Below are positions 25,569 to 35,165 of a DNA stretch of 64,000 nucleotides, one piece after another. The DNA is from Paenochrobactrum gallinarii (GTDB lineage: Bacteria > Pseudomonadota > Alphaproteobacteria > Rhizobiales > Rhizobiaceae), in contig NZ_JACIIU010000002.1 of NCBI RefSeq assembly GCF_014205685.1, positions 248,001-312,000 of the forward strand, in the 5' to 3' direction. A model generated the notes under the pieces. The model did not search any database. It had not been told where the DNA came from and was given only the letters and a program-made list of their open reading frames with translations. The translations under genes were made by a program, and so were the position numbers. Position 1 is the first letter of the stretch, and every line of letters begins with the position of its first letter.

Positions 25569-27908
25569 ATGGCTAGGACGGACGCCTATGGCGAGCCGAT
25601 GGGGAAGAATTCTTCCGCACGGCCGAAACTAAAAAAAGGTGGTCTTTCCGCTCATGTCAGCTTGCTGGCAGGTCCTGCCTATCGCAAATTTGCATCCTTT
25701 GAACCAACGCTGCGCCGCGTCGTTCCCGTCTTGATTATTTCTTTCCTGATTATTCTTGCAGTTGCCCGCTTGTTTTCCTTGCTGGCGTGGCGCGATGACA
25801 TCGAGCGCAGCAGTCGCTCTGCCATCGCGCTGGCAAGCTTGCAGGTCAGTGCGCATATTGACCGCGCTAGCTTTCTCAGTCAGTCGCATGACGCCCCTGA
25901 TTCAAATTCAATCAAGGCAATGCTCGATGAAGCGCGTTCCGCGCTACATATCAGCAATGCGATTGATTTGGTGGTGGCTGATGAAAATAATCAGGTACTG
26001 ACCAGCTCAGGCATCCATAACAAAGGCTTAAAAAACATTGCGGAGCAAATATCCGAAGGGCAACCTTTGCTGCTTTTTGGCGACAAAGCCGGCGTCATGG
26101 AAGTCGGCATTGATGGTGAGGCCAGCTTTGCTTCCCTCACCCATCCAACCTTCATGCGTAACCTGTCCGTGCTGGCTTATGAGCCAAAGCAAACCATTTT
26201 TGCAGAGTGGCGTAAAACAGCTTCGCTGAACCTGACACTTTTTGCAGGCACGTCCGGTGTTATGCTTGCCATTCTTTATGCCTATTTCAGTCAGGCAGCG
26301 CGCGCACGTGAAGCTGATGATCTTTCTCAACAGATCCAGTGGCGCATTGATATGGCGCTTGCTCGCGGACGTTGTGGCTTGTGGGATTGGGATATGGTGC
26401 GCGGACGCATCTATTGGTCGCGCTCCATGTACGAGATGCTCGGCTATGAATCGCAAGACAGCATTTTGGCATTTGGTGCCGTAGCAGCAATTGTTAATCC
26501 CGATGACGGCGATCTTTATGATATTGCCAAACAAGCTGTAGCCGGTGAAATTTCGCAAGTCGACAAAGTCTTGCGTATGCGCCATGCCGATGGCTCTTGG
26601 GTGTGGATGCGTGTGCGTGCAGAAGTTGCAACCGAAGGCGATCCGCATCTGGTTGGTATCGCATTTGATGTCAGCGAACAGCATCGCTTTGCGCAAGCTA
26701 CTGCAGAAGCAGATATGCGCATCCGTGAAGCGATTGAAAATATCTCCGAGGCCTTCGTTCTCTGGGACGCTAAAGACCGTCTGGTGATGTCCAATTCCAA
26801 ATATAATGAATATGCCGGACTTGAGGCTTCAGCTTTGCGACCTGGCGTAATCCGCCAGCAAATCGAACCATTAATCCGCCCAGTCGCATTTGAACGCCGT
26901 ATGGCCAACGAACATAATCGTGCTGGTGCCGAAACCTATGAGCGTCAATTGAGTGACGGCCGCTGGCTACAGGTTAACGAACGCCCGACACAAGATGGCG
27001 GACTGGTTTCAATCGCAACTGACATTACCCAGTTGAAGCTGCATCAGGAGCGCATGGTTGAAAGTGAAGGAAGGCTGATGGCGACAATTCACGATCTTTC
27101 AGTTGCCCGTAAAGGCGAAAAAGACCGTGTCCGCGAATTGTCTGAATTGGCACGCAAATATGCCGCTGAAAAGGAACGTGCAGAAGGCGCAAACCGCGCC
27201 AAGTCCGAGTTCCTTGCTAATATGTCTCACGAGCTGCGCACACCTTTGAATGCCATCATCGGTTTCTCAGAAATGATTCAGGCTGGCACATTCGGCCCGC
27301 TGGGTTCTGACCGCTATGAAGAATATATCAATGATATTCATTCAAGCGGTAACTACCTGCTAAACGTGATCAACGACATTCTGGATATGTCGAAAATTGA
27401 AGCTGGTCAGTTCTCGCTTGACCATGAAAAGATTGATCTCTGCCCGTTGATTAACGAAACCGTTCGTATGATTTCGCTACAGGCAGAAGAGAAGCATATT
27501 CAGGTTCACACCCAAATTGCTGATCGTCTTGCACTTCATGCTGATCGGCGCGCTGTTAAACAAATTCTGATTAACCTGTTGTCCAACGCGGTCAAATTTA
27601 CCGGTTATGACGGCCATATCACTGTGCGCGCACATCAAACACAGGCGGCTCTTTTCATCACCATTCAAGATACCGGCTGCGGTATTCCGAAATCTGCATT
27701 GAAGAAAATCGGTCAGCCATTTGAACAGGTGGAAAACCAGTTCACAAAATCTCACACAGGTTCTGGCCTTGGTCTTGCGATTTCTCGTTCACTGGCCGAG
27801 CTCCATGGCGGCACGCTTCGTATCCGCTCCACTCAAGGCGTCGGCACCATTGTTTGCGTGCGTATCCCTGACCGTTCAGCTCAGAGCGAAATCACACAAG
27901 CTGCGTAA
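25569..27908 (+). CDS. pleC: PAS-domain sensor histidine kinase, PleC-like
   Basis: 779-residue membrane kinase. Order: cytoplasmic start, TM1 (about 55-75, VPVLIISFLIILAVARLFSL), a periplasmic domain of about 140 residues, TM2 (about 220-245), PAS-1 (about 258-370, GRCGLWDWDMVRGRIYW), PAS-2 (about 380-490), a coiled-coil linker, HisKA with FLANMSHELRTPLNAIIGF (about 545), and HATPase_c to the end (NLLSNAVKFT, DTGCGIPK, GSGLGLAISRSL). FGPLGSDRYEEYINDIHSSG after the H-box is typical of the PleC/DivJ/PdhS group. The start has GGGGAG 6 bp upstream. The position next to glnE matches what I recall for rhizobial pleC, so the gene name is likely but not certain. Confidence 0.72.
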   Translation: MARTDAYGEPMGKNSSARPKLKKGGLSAHVSLLAGPAYRKFASFEPTLRRVVPVLIISFLIILAVARLFSLLAWRDDIERSSRSAIALASLQVSAHIDRASFLSQSHDAPDSNSIKAMLDEARSALHISNAIDLVVADENNQVLTSSGIHNKGLKNIAEQISEGQPLLLFGDKAGVMEVGIDGEASFASLTHPTFMRNLSVLAYEPKQTIFAEWRKTASLNLTLFAGTSGVMLAILYAYFSQAARAREADDLSQQIQWRIDMALARGRCGLWDWDMVRGRIYWSRSMYEMLGYESQDSILAFGAVAAIVNPDDGDLYDIAKQAVAGEISQVDKVLRMRHADGSWVWMRVRAEVATEGDPHLVGIAFDVSEQHRFAQATAEADMRIREAIENISEAFVLWDAKDRLVMSNSKYNEYAGLEASALRPGVIRQQIEPLIRPVAFERRMANEHNRAGAETYERQLSDGRWLQVNERPTQDGGLVSIATDITQLKLHQERMVESEGRLMATIHDLSVARKGEKDRVRELSELARKYAAEKERAEGANRAKSEFLANMSHELRTPLNAIIGFSEMIQAGTFGPLGSDRYEEYINDIHSSGNYLLNVINDILDMSKIEAGQFSLDHEKIDLCPLINETVRMISLQAEEKHIQVHTQIADRLALHADRRAVKQILINLLSNAVKFTGYDGHITVRAHQTQAALFITIQDTGCGIPKSALKKIGQPFEQVENQFTKSHTGSGLGLAISRSLAELHGGTLRIRSTQGVGTIVCVRIPDRSAQSEITQAA

Positions 27909-30828
27909 AAGCTGCACGGGCATCAGCTGAATATTCATTCAGCTGATATTCCAGCACCCTTAAATCCGGCAATTGCGAGACCTGACACAAAAGCTCGACC
28001 ATGCCGGGCAGGAATTCTTCAGGGTTGAAATCGTCGCCTAAGCACAGGCGAATGGTCTGGCTTAAATTGGTGTAAAGCTGACAGATTTCCGTAAGCTTTT
28101 CGCGCATATCCGCAGAGGCAAACTCCAGCTTCATGTGGTGTAAAATGGCCTGTGTTGTCATGCCAGACGGCTTCACAGTCACCTGCCCCGTTAATACGGC
28201 ATACTGGGCGATGAACTCTAAATCCATCATACCGCCGGTTTTTAATTTAAAATCCCAAATGTGACGTGCAGGTTTTTCCTCCTCCACTAGGCGGCGCATT
28301 TTCTGCACATCTTCAGCAATTTTAGCGCCATCACGCGGCATCGACAAAACATCTCTGATGATGTTTTCAACCCGTAAGGTCAGCTCTTCATCACCTGCAA
28401 TAGGACGCGCGCGGGTGAGTGCCATATGCTCCCATGTCCACGCCTCCTGTCGCTGATATTTATCAAAAGAACTCACATGTGTTGCGACGGGCCCCTTATT
28501 GCCGGATGGGCGCAAACGCAAATCCACCTGATATAAAATGCCTTCCGCAGTCGGCGCAGATAAGGCCGCTACCAAGCGCTGTGTCATACGCATATAATAT
28601 TGTGAAACATGCAATGGCTTTTCACCATCCGAATATTCAACCTCTTCGGGGTGATCGTAAAGCAAGATCAAATCGACATCCGAGCTACCGGTCAATTCAC
28701 GACTGCCAAGTTTGCCCATAGCAAGTACAGTGGTTTTCCCACCCGCAATCTTGCCATGTCGTCTGCCGAACTCCTCCGCAACAGCCTCCATTGCGCGCGT
28801 AATCATCAGCTCTGCCAAATCAGAAAAGGCTTTACCGGCGCGCACGCCATCAATGGCACCTGTTAATAAGCGAATACCAATCAAAAAACGGTGCTCGGCG
28901 GCAAAAATGCGCAAACGATCCAAGATATCTTCATAGATACTGGCTGAACCCAAAAAGGCTTTGAGCCGCGTTTCCAGATAGTTCAGCGTCGGCATTTCAG
29001 CAAAAATTGCCGGATCTAAAAGCCCGTCAAAAACATGTGGCTTACGCGTGATAATATCAGCCATGCGCGGCGCAACACTCATCACCAAAACTAACAGGTT
29101 CAACAAACGCGGATTGGTTTGTAAAAGTGAAAAAAGCTGAATACCAGCAGGTAAGCCTTGCAGAAAACTATCAAAGCGCACCAATGTATCATCGGCTTGT
29201 TTGGTCTCAGCAAAAGCTTGCAACAGGGCCGGAGTGAGTTCTGTCAAACGCTCACGCGCTTCTGCCGATTGCGTGGCGCGGTAGCGCCCGAAATGCCAGC
29301 CCCTGATAATTCGGCAAATGTCTGATGGCCGTTGGAACCCCATCTTCGACAGGGTTTCAATCGTACCCGGATCATCATCCTCGCCAGTAAAAACTAAATT
29401 GCCCGCGTCATTGCCAAGCTCAGCAGCTTTTTCAAAAAGCACAGCATAATGTTTCTCAACTGTCTTCAGACAATGCAGCAGGTTTTTGGTAAAGGCCGAA
29501 ACATCAGAATACCCCATCAGATGGGCAATGCGTGCCAACCCTTCATCATCTTCCGGCAATGTATGGCTTTGCTCATCATTCACCATCTGAATGCGATGCT
29601 CCACATCACGCAAGAAGCTATATTGCGCTGTCAGATCATCTCGTGCCTGCAAGGTAATCCAGCCGAATTCTGCTAAAGTTTGCAGCATCGCAATAGTTTG
29701 CGAGCCACGCAATTGCGGAAAGCGTCCGCCAGCAATCAGCTGTTGCGTTTGTACAAAGAACTCGATCTCTCGAATACCGCCACGACCCAATTTTACATTA
29801 TGTCCGTGGATCGCAATATGGCCATGCCCTTTATGGGCATGGATTTGCCGCTTGATGGAATGAACATCTGCAATCGCCGCATAATCAAGATATTTGCGCC
29901 AGATATAAGGGGAAAGCTCTTGCAAGAAAGCGTTACCTGCTTTGATATCGCCCGCGACAGGACGCGCTTTGATCATCGCGGCACGTTCCCAGTTCTGCCC
30001 GCGCCCTTCATAATAATGAAGGGCAAAGCCAAACGGAATGGCCAGCGGCGTGGAACCCGGATCCGGGCGTAATCTTAAATCCGTGCGAAAAACATAACCA
30101 TCAACTGTGCGCTCCTGCATGATGCGCAGCAAACGGCGCGCAAGGCGTGAAAATGTTTCGACACACTCGTACGGATCACCGATAAAAGGGCTTTGCTCAT
30201 CAATCAGGACAATCAGATCAATATCGGATGAATAATTAAGCTCGCAAGCACCAAACTTACCCATCGCCAAAACGATCCAGCCACAGTCCTTCTCCGGATC
30301 TTCCGGATCGAAGAGTGTGATTTTGCCTTTGGCCGCGGCATCCCGCAACAAAAAACGCACTGCTGCACCAAGGCACATTTCTGCTAAATCAGTGATCCAT
30401 CGGGTTGTTGTCGCAGTATTGAAAAGTCCGGCCAGATCGCAAAGTGCGATCAATACATGCGCTTTATTTTTCCCCCGTCTCAAGCCAGCCATCAGGCTGT
30501 TTTCAGTCGCCCCCTCACCGCGGCCGCATTGTTTAATATCAGCAAAGACATCGCTCAAAATCAGCTCCGGCGATGTCGTTGCCAACTGTGCTAAAATTTC
30601 AGGAAAACGCAGCAAATAGTCCCGAATATAAGGGGACAGATCAAGCACCGAGCCAATAAAACCTGTAGCGATTTCATCGGCCAGTAATGCTTTCAGCTCA
30701 ACAAGGTTTTCTTCTTCCGCACGCTTTTGCAGCTCATTTAAATATTGCTGCGCTGCCTGCTCATCTACCGGTGTCAGAACTCGCTGTAACCGTTGAAAAA
30801 ATAAATGCCCTGCCGTGTCTGACGCCAT
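27892..30828 (-). CDS. glnE: Bifunctional glutamine synthetase adenylyltransferase/deadenylase
   Basis: 978-residue regulator that adds AMP to, and removes it from, glutamine synthetase in response to PII and glutamine. Both nucleotidyltransferase domains are intact: the N-terminal deadenylase with NYSSDIDLIVLID (about 197) and the C-terminal adenylylase with TGSSDVDLILLYDH (about 715). DARPVAGDIK-like ARP(V/I)AGD motifs are seen twice. Length matches the family. It converges on the PAS kinase gene and the two coding regions overlap by 17 bp (27892-27908). It follows a two-component pair on the same strand after 24 bp. Confidence 0.96.
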   Translation of the reverse strand: MASDTAGHLFFQRLQRVLTPVDEQAAQQYLNELQKRAEEENLVELKALLADEIATGFIGSVLDLSPYIRDYLLRFPEILAQLATTSPELILSDVFADIKQCGRGEGATENSLMAGLRRGKNKAHVLIALCDLAGLFNTATTTRWITDLAEMCLGAAVRFLLRDAAAKGKITLFDPEDPEKDCGWIVLAMGKFGACELNYSSDIDLIVLIDEQSPFIGDPYECVETFSRLARRLLRIMQERTVDGYVFRTDLRLRPDPGSTPLAIPFGFALHYYEGRGQNWERAAMIKARPVAGDIKAGNAFLQELSPYIWRKYLDYAAIADVHSIKRQIHAHKGHGHIAIHGHNVKLGRGGIREIEFFVQTQQLIAGGRFPQLRGSQTIAMLQTLAEFGWITLQARDDLTAQYSFLRDVEHRIQMVNDEQSHTLPEDDEGLARIAHLMGYSDVSAFTKNLLHCLKTVEKHYAVLFEKAAELGNDAGNLVFTGEDDDPGTIETLSKMGFQRPSDICRIIRGWHFGRYRATQSAEARERLTELTPALLQAFAETKQADDTLVRFDSFLQGLPAGIQLFSLLQTNPRLLNLLVLVMSVAPRMADIITRKPHVFDGLLDPAIFAEMPTLNYLETRLKAFLGSASIYEDILDRLRIFAAEHRFLIGIRLLTGAIDGVRAGKAFSDLAELMITRAMEAVAEEFGRRHGKIAGGKTTVLAMGKLGSRELTGSSDVDLILLYDHPEEVEYSDGEKPLHVSQYYMRMTQRLVAALSAPTAEGILYQVDLRLRPSGNKGPVATHVSSFDKYQRQEAWTWEHMALTRARPIAGDEELTLRVENIIRDVLSMPRDGAKIAEDVQKMRRLVEEEKPARHIWDFKLKTGGMMDLEFIAQYAVLTGQVTVKPSGMTTQAILHHMKLEFASADMREKLTEICQLYTNLSQTIRLCLGDDFNPEEFLPGMVELLCQVSQLPDLRVLEYQLNEYSADARAAFTQLV

Positions 30829-30852
30829 TCATCACCAAATTATGCTAAAGAT

Positions 30853-32265
30853 TCAGCCTTCGGAGTGACGCGGAAACTCCAGAACCACACGCAATCCGCC
30901 CTCACTTTCAGATGCCACATTATCCTCAAGTGTCAGGCTGCCACCGTGCAATTTCATAACCGCTTTGGCAAGACTTAATCCAAGACCGGAACCTGGTTGT
31001 GTGCGGCTTTCTTCCAGGCGCACAAATCTCTCTGTCACCTTTTCACGCATATCAGCGGCAATGCCCGGGCCATTATCGGCGACAAAAATACGCAACAGCT
31101 TATCATCGACATCCATACCAACATGCACTTTGGCAGATCTATCATCGGAGGATGCATATTTAATCGCATTATCGACAAGATTGGAGATGGTCTGCGCTAT
31201 AAGTTCACGGTTAAAGCGAATAGGTGCCTCGCTCAGATCACCAAGTGCCAGATGAACACCGGCATCCTCTGCCACAGGTTCATACATTTCCACCACATCG
31301 CGTAATATTGGAGCCACCGGCTGAACGGCAAGGTTTTCTGCCGAGAAGCCAGCTTCAAGGCGCGAGATCATCAAAATAGCATTGAAGGTCAAAATCAGCT
31401 GATCTGATTCAACAATAATGGATTCCAGCGCCTCACGATAATCCTGCGTTTTCTTCTTGCCAGAAAGTGCAGCCTCCGCACGGTTGCGCAATCTTGTCAG
31501 CGGTGTTTTCAAATCATGGGCAATATTGTCTGAGACATGTTTCAGCCCCTCATTCAGCTCCTGAATACGTGCCAGCATGATATTTAAATTGCCGGAAAGG
31601 CGATCAAATTCATCGCCGGAACCATTCACCGGCAAGCGGCCAGACAAATCACCATCCATAATGCGTTGGGACGCGGTTGAAACATCACCGATCCGCTTAA
31701 GTGCTTGTCGTCCGACAAAGAACCATATCAGAACAGCGCCGATCCCCATGATCGCCAATGCGAGCATAAGCGAGCGCTGGATGATGTCACGGATACGATC
31801 TGAATCGCTTAAGTCACGTCCGACCATCACACGCATGCCATTCGGCAATGCAATCACCACCGCAATGGCACGATGCTGACGCTCGGTCAGCTGATCACCA
31901 TACCGATTGTAAAGGAATGAACGCTCAACAAAGCCGTCCGTATCCAACACCCCCGGTTCAATGCTTTCCACATTGCCGGCAAGAATGCGACCACTGACAT
32001 CAGCCACAAGATAAAGATAAGCACCCGGTTGGCGCGAACGATAATCAATACTGCGAACAAGGGCTGGAATACCACCGCGATTATAGGTCTTGCCGATATT
32101 GATGACTTCTTCATTCAATGCCTGACGCGTCTGCCCCTCAAGCAGAGACGCTGAAAGCGTCGTCATATAAAGAATAATCACAACGGATCCGACAAAAAAC
32201 AGCAGCAAATAAAGCGCAGAAAGACGCGCAGCCGTTGTTTTCATAATCGCGGAAAACCAACTCAT
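30853..32265 (-). CDS. Sensor histidine kinase of an OmpR-type two-component system
   Basis: 470-residue inner-membrane kinase: TM1 (about 14-36), a periplasmic domain of about 130 residues, TM2 (about 168-188), HAMP (about 190-245), HisKA with HVSDNIAHDLKTPLTRLRNR (about 250) and HATPase_c (about 355-465, NLVDNAIKYAS, DNGPGIAAD, GSGLGLSLAKAV). It starts 9 bp after the response regulator's stop, so the pair is one unit, and glnE follows after 24 bp. The stimulus is unknown; adjacency to degP suggests envelope sensing. Confidence 0.93.
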   Translation of the reverse strand: MSWFSAIMKTTAARLSALYLLLFFVGSVVIILYMTTLSASLLEGQTRQALNEEVINIGKTYNRGGIPALVRSIDYRSRQPGAYLYLVADVSGRILAGNVESIEPGVLDTDGFVERSFLYNRYGDQLTERQHRAIAVVIALPNGMRVMVGRDLSDSDRIRDIIQRSLMLALAIMGIGAVLIWFFVGRQALKRIGDVSTASQRIMDGDLSGRLPVNGSGDEFDRLSGNLNIMLARIQELNEGLKHVSDNIAHDLKTPLTRLRNRAEAALSGKKKTQDYREALESIIVESDQLILTFNAILMISRLEAGFSAENLAVQPVAPILRDVVEMYEPVAEDAGVHLALGDLSEAPIRFNRELIAQTISNLVDNAIKYASSDDRSAKVHVGMDVDDKLLRIFVADNGPGIAADMREKVTERFVRLEESRTQPGSGLGLSLAKAVMKLHGGSLTLEDNVASESEGGLRVVLEFPRHSEG

Positions 32266-32274
32266 TTTAAATCA

Positions 32275-32973
32275 TCACTTCGCTTTTGTACGTGAGGCGT
32301 TTTCGGCCTTCAGCATATATCCGGCACCACGAATTGTATGAAGTAAAGGCTGATCAAAGCCTTTTTCAATCTTGCTGCGCAAGCGTGAAATATGGACATC
32401 AATCACATTGGTTTGCGGATCAAAGTGATAATCCCACACGTTTTCAAGCAGCATCGTACGGGTCACCACCTGTCCGGCATGACGCATCAAATATTCAAGC
32501 AAGCGGAACTCGCGTGGCTGTAAAGCAATATCAACGCCGCCACGGCAAGCACTATGCGAGAGACGATCCAGTTCCAGATCACCAACGCGATAAATTGTTT
32601 CTGCTTCACGCGGATTGGAGCGACGCTGCAACACTTCCACGCGGGCAAGAAGTTCAGAAAAAGCATATGGCTTAGTGACATAATCATCACCACCGGCACG
32701 TAGTCCGGTAACCCTATCATCTACCTGTCCAAGGGCAGAAAGAATAAGTACCGGCGTTTTGTTGCCTTGTGCCCGCAGGCCTGCAACAACCGATAATCCG
32801 TCACGACGCGGCAACATACGGTCGACGATCAAAATATCATAATTGCCGGTTTCAGCTAAAGCTGCACCGGTTTCACCGTCTCCGGCAATTTCAGTCACAT
32901 GTCCGGCTTCAGAAAAAGCTTTCTGTAAATAACGCGCAGCTTCACTGTCATCTTCAATGACTAAAATTTTCAT
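32275..32973 (-). CDS. OmpR/PhoB-family response regulator
   Basis: 232 residues. Receiver domain 1-115 with acidic pocket EDD near residue 7, phospho-acceptor Asp in ILIVDRMLPRRDG (about 51) and Lys in YVTKPYAFSELLARV (about 101); winged-helix DNA-binding domain about 125-222 (LEYLMRHAGQVVTRTMLLENVW, VIDVHISRLRSKI). Partner of the downstream kinase. It starts 64 bp after degP on the same strand, so read-through from degP is possible. Confidence 0.94.
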   Translation of the reverse strand: MKILVIEDDSEAARYLQKAFSEAGHVTEIAGDGETGAALAETGNYDILIVDRMLPRRDGLSVVAGLRAQGNKTPVLILSALGQVDDRVTGLRAGGDDYVTKPYAFSELLARVEVLQRRSNPREAETIYRVGDLELDRLSHSACRGGVDIALQPREFRLLEYLMRHAGQVVTRTMLLENVWDYHFDPQTNVIDVHISRLRSKIEKGFDQPLLHTIRGAGYMLKAENASRTKAK

Positions 32974-33037
32974 ATCCAGACATCCCCATAAAATATTGGC
33001 GGACTACTTAAGCCCGCCAATTTGATTTTCAGTTCAA

Positions 33038-34567
33038 TCAACCCTGATCAACAGGCAGCGCAACAAAACGGCTCTGATCGTTGTTCTGCAACTGAAGCAA
33101 AACAGCCTTTCTGCCGGATTTCACTGCTTCTGCAATGGCATTATTGATATCATTAACCGTTTTGACCGGCTTATTATTAACAGAAGCAATCACATCACCA
33201 GAGCGAATGCCGCGGTCAGCAGCAGCGCTGTCCGGATCGACATTAGTAATTACCACACCATCATTATTTTCAGACGGAACAACAGTCAGTCCGTAGCTAT
33301 CAAGGGTTTCACCTTCGCTTGGCGTTTGTGTTGCTGCACCATCTGAGCTTTTCTGATCATCCGGCATACCACCGATGGTTACCTTAATGGTCTGCGCTTT
33401 CTGGTTGCGCCAGATGGTGAACTCAGCAACTTCCTTTGGTGCAATATTGCCAACTTTACGTGCTAGATCACGGCTATCTTCAACGGTTTCGCCATTGATT
33501 GCTGTGATCACATCACCAGCTTGAATACCGGCCTTAGCTGCGGGGCCATCAGGCTGCGGCACAGCAACAATGGCACCTTTAGCTTCGGAAAGACCAATAG
33601 AGTCAGCTATTTCTTTATTGACCGGCTGTATCTGCACTCCAATCCAGCCACGCTCTACTGAGCCGGACTTAATCAGCTGGTCAACAACCTGCTTGGCCGT
33701 TGACGCAGGGATCGCGAAAGCAATACCAACATTACCGCCGGATGGTGAGAAAATCGCAGTATTAATACCAATGACCTGACCATTTAAACCAAAGGTCGGA
33801 CCACCGGAATTACCCTTGTTCACCGCTGCATCAATCTGAATGAAGTCATCATAAACGCTGGCACCAATATCGCGGCCACGCGCCGAAACGATACCGGCAG
33901 TTACAGTACCACCCAAACCAAATGGATTACCGACAGCGACAACCCAGTCGCCTACACGAACATTATTGTCATCACCCAAAGCGACATAGGTAAATTTAGT
34001 TTTTGGCTCATCAACTTTCAGCACTGCCAAATCTGTACGCGGATCCGTACCAATCAATTTGGCATCCAGCTCTTTACCATCATCCAAAACAACGGAGAAA
34101 GAGTCGCCGGATGTCACAACGTGGTTGTTGGTGACAACATAACCATCTTCAGAGATGAAGAAGCCTGAACCTTGTGAAACAGGTCGGGCATGACCCGGGC
34201 GACCTTCACCACGCTTACCTTTACGCTGGTCCGGACGCTGCTTTTCACCCTGCGGGCCAAAGCCGAAATCACGGAAGAAGCGCTTCAACGGATGGCCGTC
34301 TGGCAACTGGTCAAAGCCCTGACCAAAAAACTGAGGGCCGGAATTATCTACTGGCTGAACCTGACTTTTCACCCGTACACTAACAACAGCAGGGCGTACT
34401 TTTTCAACCAGATCAGCAAAGCCGGGCTGCGCAGCAGCGGTAACTGTCACTGGTTCAGCGTAGGCAGAAATGACCGGAGGAAGAGCAAAAATGCCGCCTG
34501 TCACAGTTGCAGTCAGTGCAATGGCGGCAACGCTTTTACGAAAGTAAGAATTTTTGACTATGGACAT
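33038..34567 (-). CDS. degP: Do-family periplasmic serine protease/chaperone
   Basis: 509-residue HtrA protease. N-terminal signal or anchor (about 8-35), trypsin-like domain with the catalytic triad in VVTNNHVVTSG (His), DPRTDLAVLKV (Asp) and NKGNSGGPTF (Ser), then two PDZ domains (about 300-385 and 415-500). A charged insert rich in Lys/Arg/Gly (EKQRPDQRKGKRGEGRPG) precedes the catalytic His, as in rhizobial DegP1. It degrades misfolded envelope proteins. It is followed by an OmpR-type two-component system and preceded by a long stem-loop and the ccm operon. Confidence 0.95.
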   Translation of the reverse strand: MSIVKNSYFRKSVAAIALTATVTGGIFALPPVISAYAEPVTVTAAAQPGFADLVEKVRPAVVSVRVKSQVQPVDNSGPQFFGQGFDQLPDGHPLKRFFRDFGFGPQGEKQRPDQRKGKRGEGRPGHARPVSQGSGFFISEDGYVVTNNHVVTSGDSFSVVLDDGKELDAKLIGTDPRTDLAVLKVDEPKTKFTYVALGDDNNVRVGDWVVAVGNPFGLGGTVTAGIVSARGRDIGASVYDDFIQIDAAVNKGNSGGPTFGLNGQVIGINTAIFSPSGGNVGIAFAIPASTAKQVVDQLIKSGSVERGWIGVQIQPVNKEIADSIGLSEAKGAIVAVPQPDGPAAKAGIQAGDVITAINGETVEDSRDLARKVGNIAPKEVAEFTIWRNQKAQTIKVTIGGMPDDQKSSDGAATQTPSEGETLDSYGLTVVPSENNDGVVITNVDPDSAAADRGIRSGDVIASVNNKPVKTVNDINNAIAEAVKSGRKAVLLQLQNNDQSRFVALPVDQG

Positions 34568-34625
34568 AATCTTCTCCTTGGGAGGGATCCCGATTTAATC
34601 TTATGTCAGTCAATATAGGTAGCAG

Positions 34626-34669
34626 AACCTTACCACTCAATTTCCAACAGATGAAATTTTGGTAAGGTT
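34626..34669. promoter_or_regulatory. Long stem-loop in the ccmH-degP spacer
   Basis: AACCTTACCA (34626-34635) and TGGTAAGGTT (34660-34669) are perfect 10-bp inverted copies; inside them AATTTC and GAAATT pair again, leaving a short loop. It lies 60-100 bp before the degP start and just past the ccmH stop. No T-run follows on the minus strand, so a classical terminator is unlikely; an operator or mRNA processing site is possible. Confidence 0.5.
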
Positions 34670-34679
34670 TGCAAAAATC

Positions 34680-35165
34680 TCACTTATTCTCTTTTAAGAT
34701 CTGCTTAAGTCGTTTCTCTTCAGCTTCCGTCAATGGTTCATCATTAACGGATACAACTTTCTTACGTCTGGAAAGCACCAGCAAGCTGCTGCCACCAATC
34801 AGCAATAATACTACCGGAAAGCCCCACAGCAAAACCGTGCGTGTATTCAAGCGCGGTTTAAGCAAAACAAATTCGCCATAGCGATCAACGACATAATCCA
34901 ATACGTCCTGATCACTATCACCGGCAGTCAGCCGGTCACGCACCAATATGCGCAAATCACGGGCAAGCTCTGCATTGGAATCATCAATAGATTCATTTTG
35001 ACAGACCATGCAACGCAAACCCGCAGAGAGTGTGCGGGCACGTTTTTCCAATGCCTGATCAGACAAAACCTCATCCGGATTAACCGCAAAAGCTGGCGCC
35101 ATCTGCAAAGACAAAAACAGACTGATAAAAAATGCTGTCGTTTTTTTATGTCTAAAGAAAACCAT
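34680..35165 (-). CDS. ccmH: Cytochrome c maturation protein CcmH/CycL
   Basis: 161-residue thiol oxidoreductase that keeps apocytochrome c cysteines reduced for haem attachment. Signal peptide 1-27 ([16 protein letters not shown]), [19 protein letters not shown] with the active C-x2-C, and a C-terminal membrane helix (about 108-130, [20 protein letters not shown]). Its ATG overlaps the ccmF stop (TGATG), so translation is coupled. Last gene of ccmI-ccmE-ccmF-ccmH. Confidence 0.95.
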   Translation of the reverse strand: MVFFRHKKTTAFFISLFLSLQMAPAFAVNPDEVLSDQALEKRARTLSAGLRCMVCQNESIDDSNAELARDLRILVRDRLTAGDSDQDVLDYVVDRYGEFVLLKPRLNTRTVLLWGFPVVLLLIGGSSLLVLSRRKKVVSVNDEPLTEAEEKRLKQILKENK

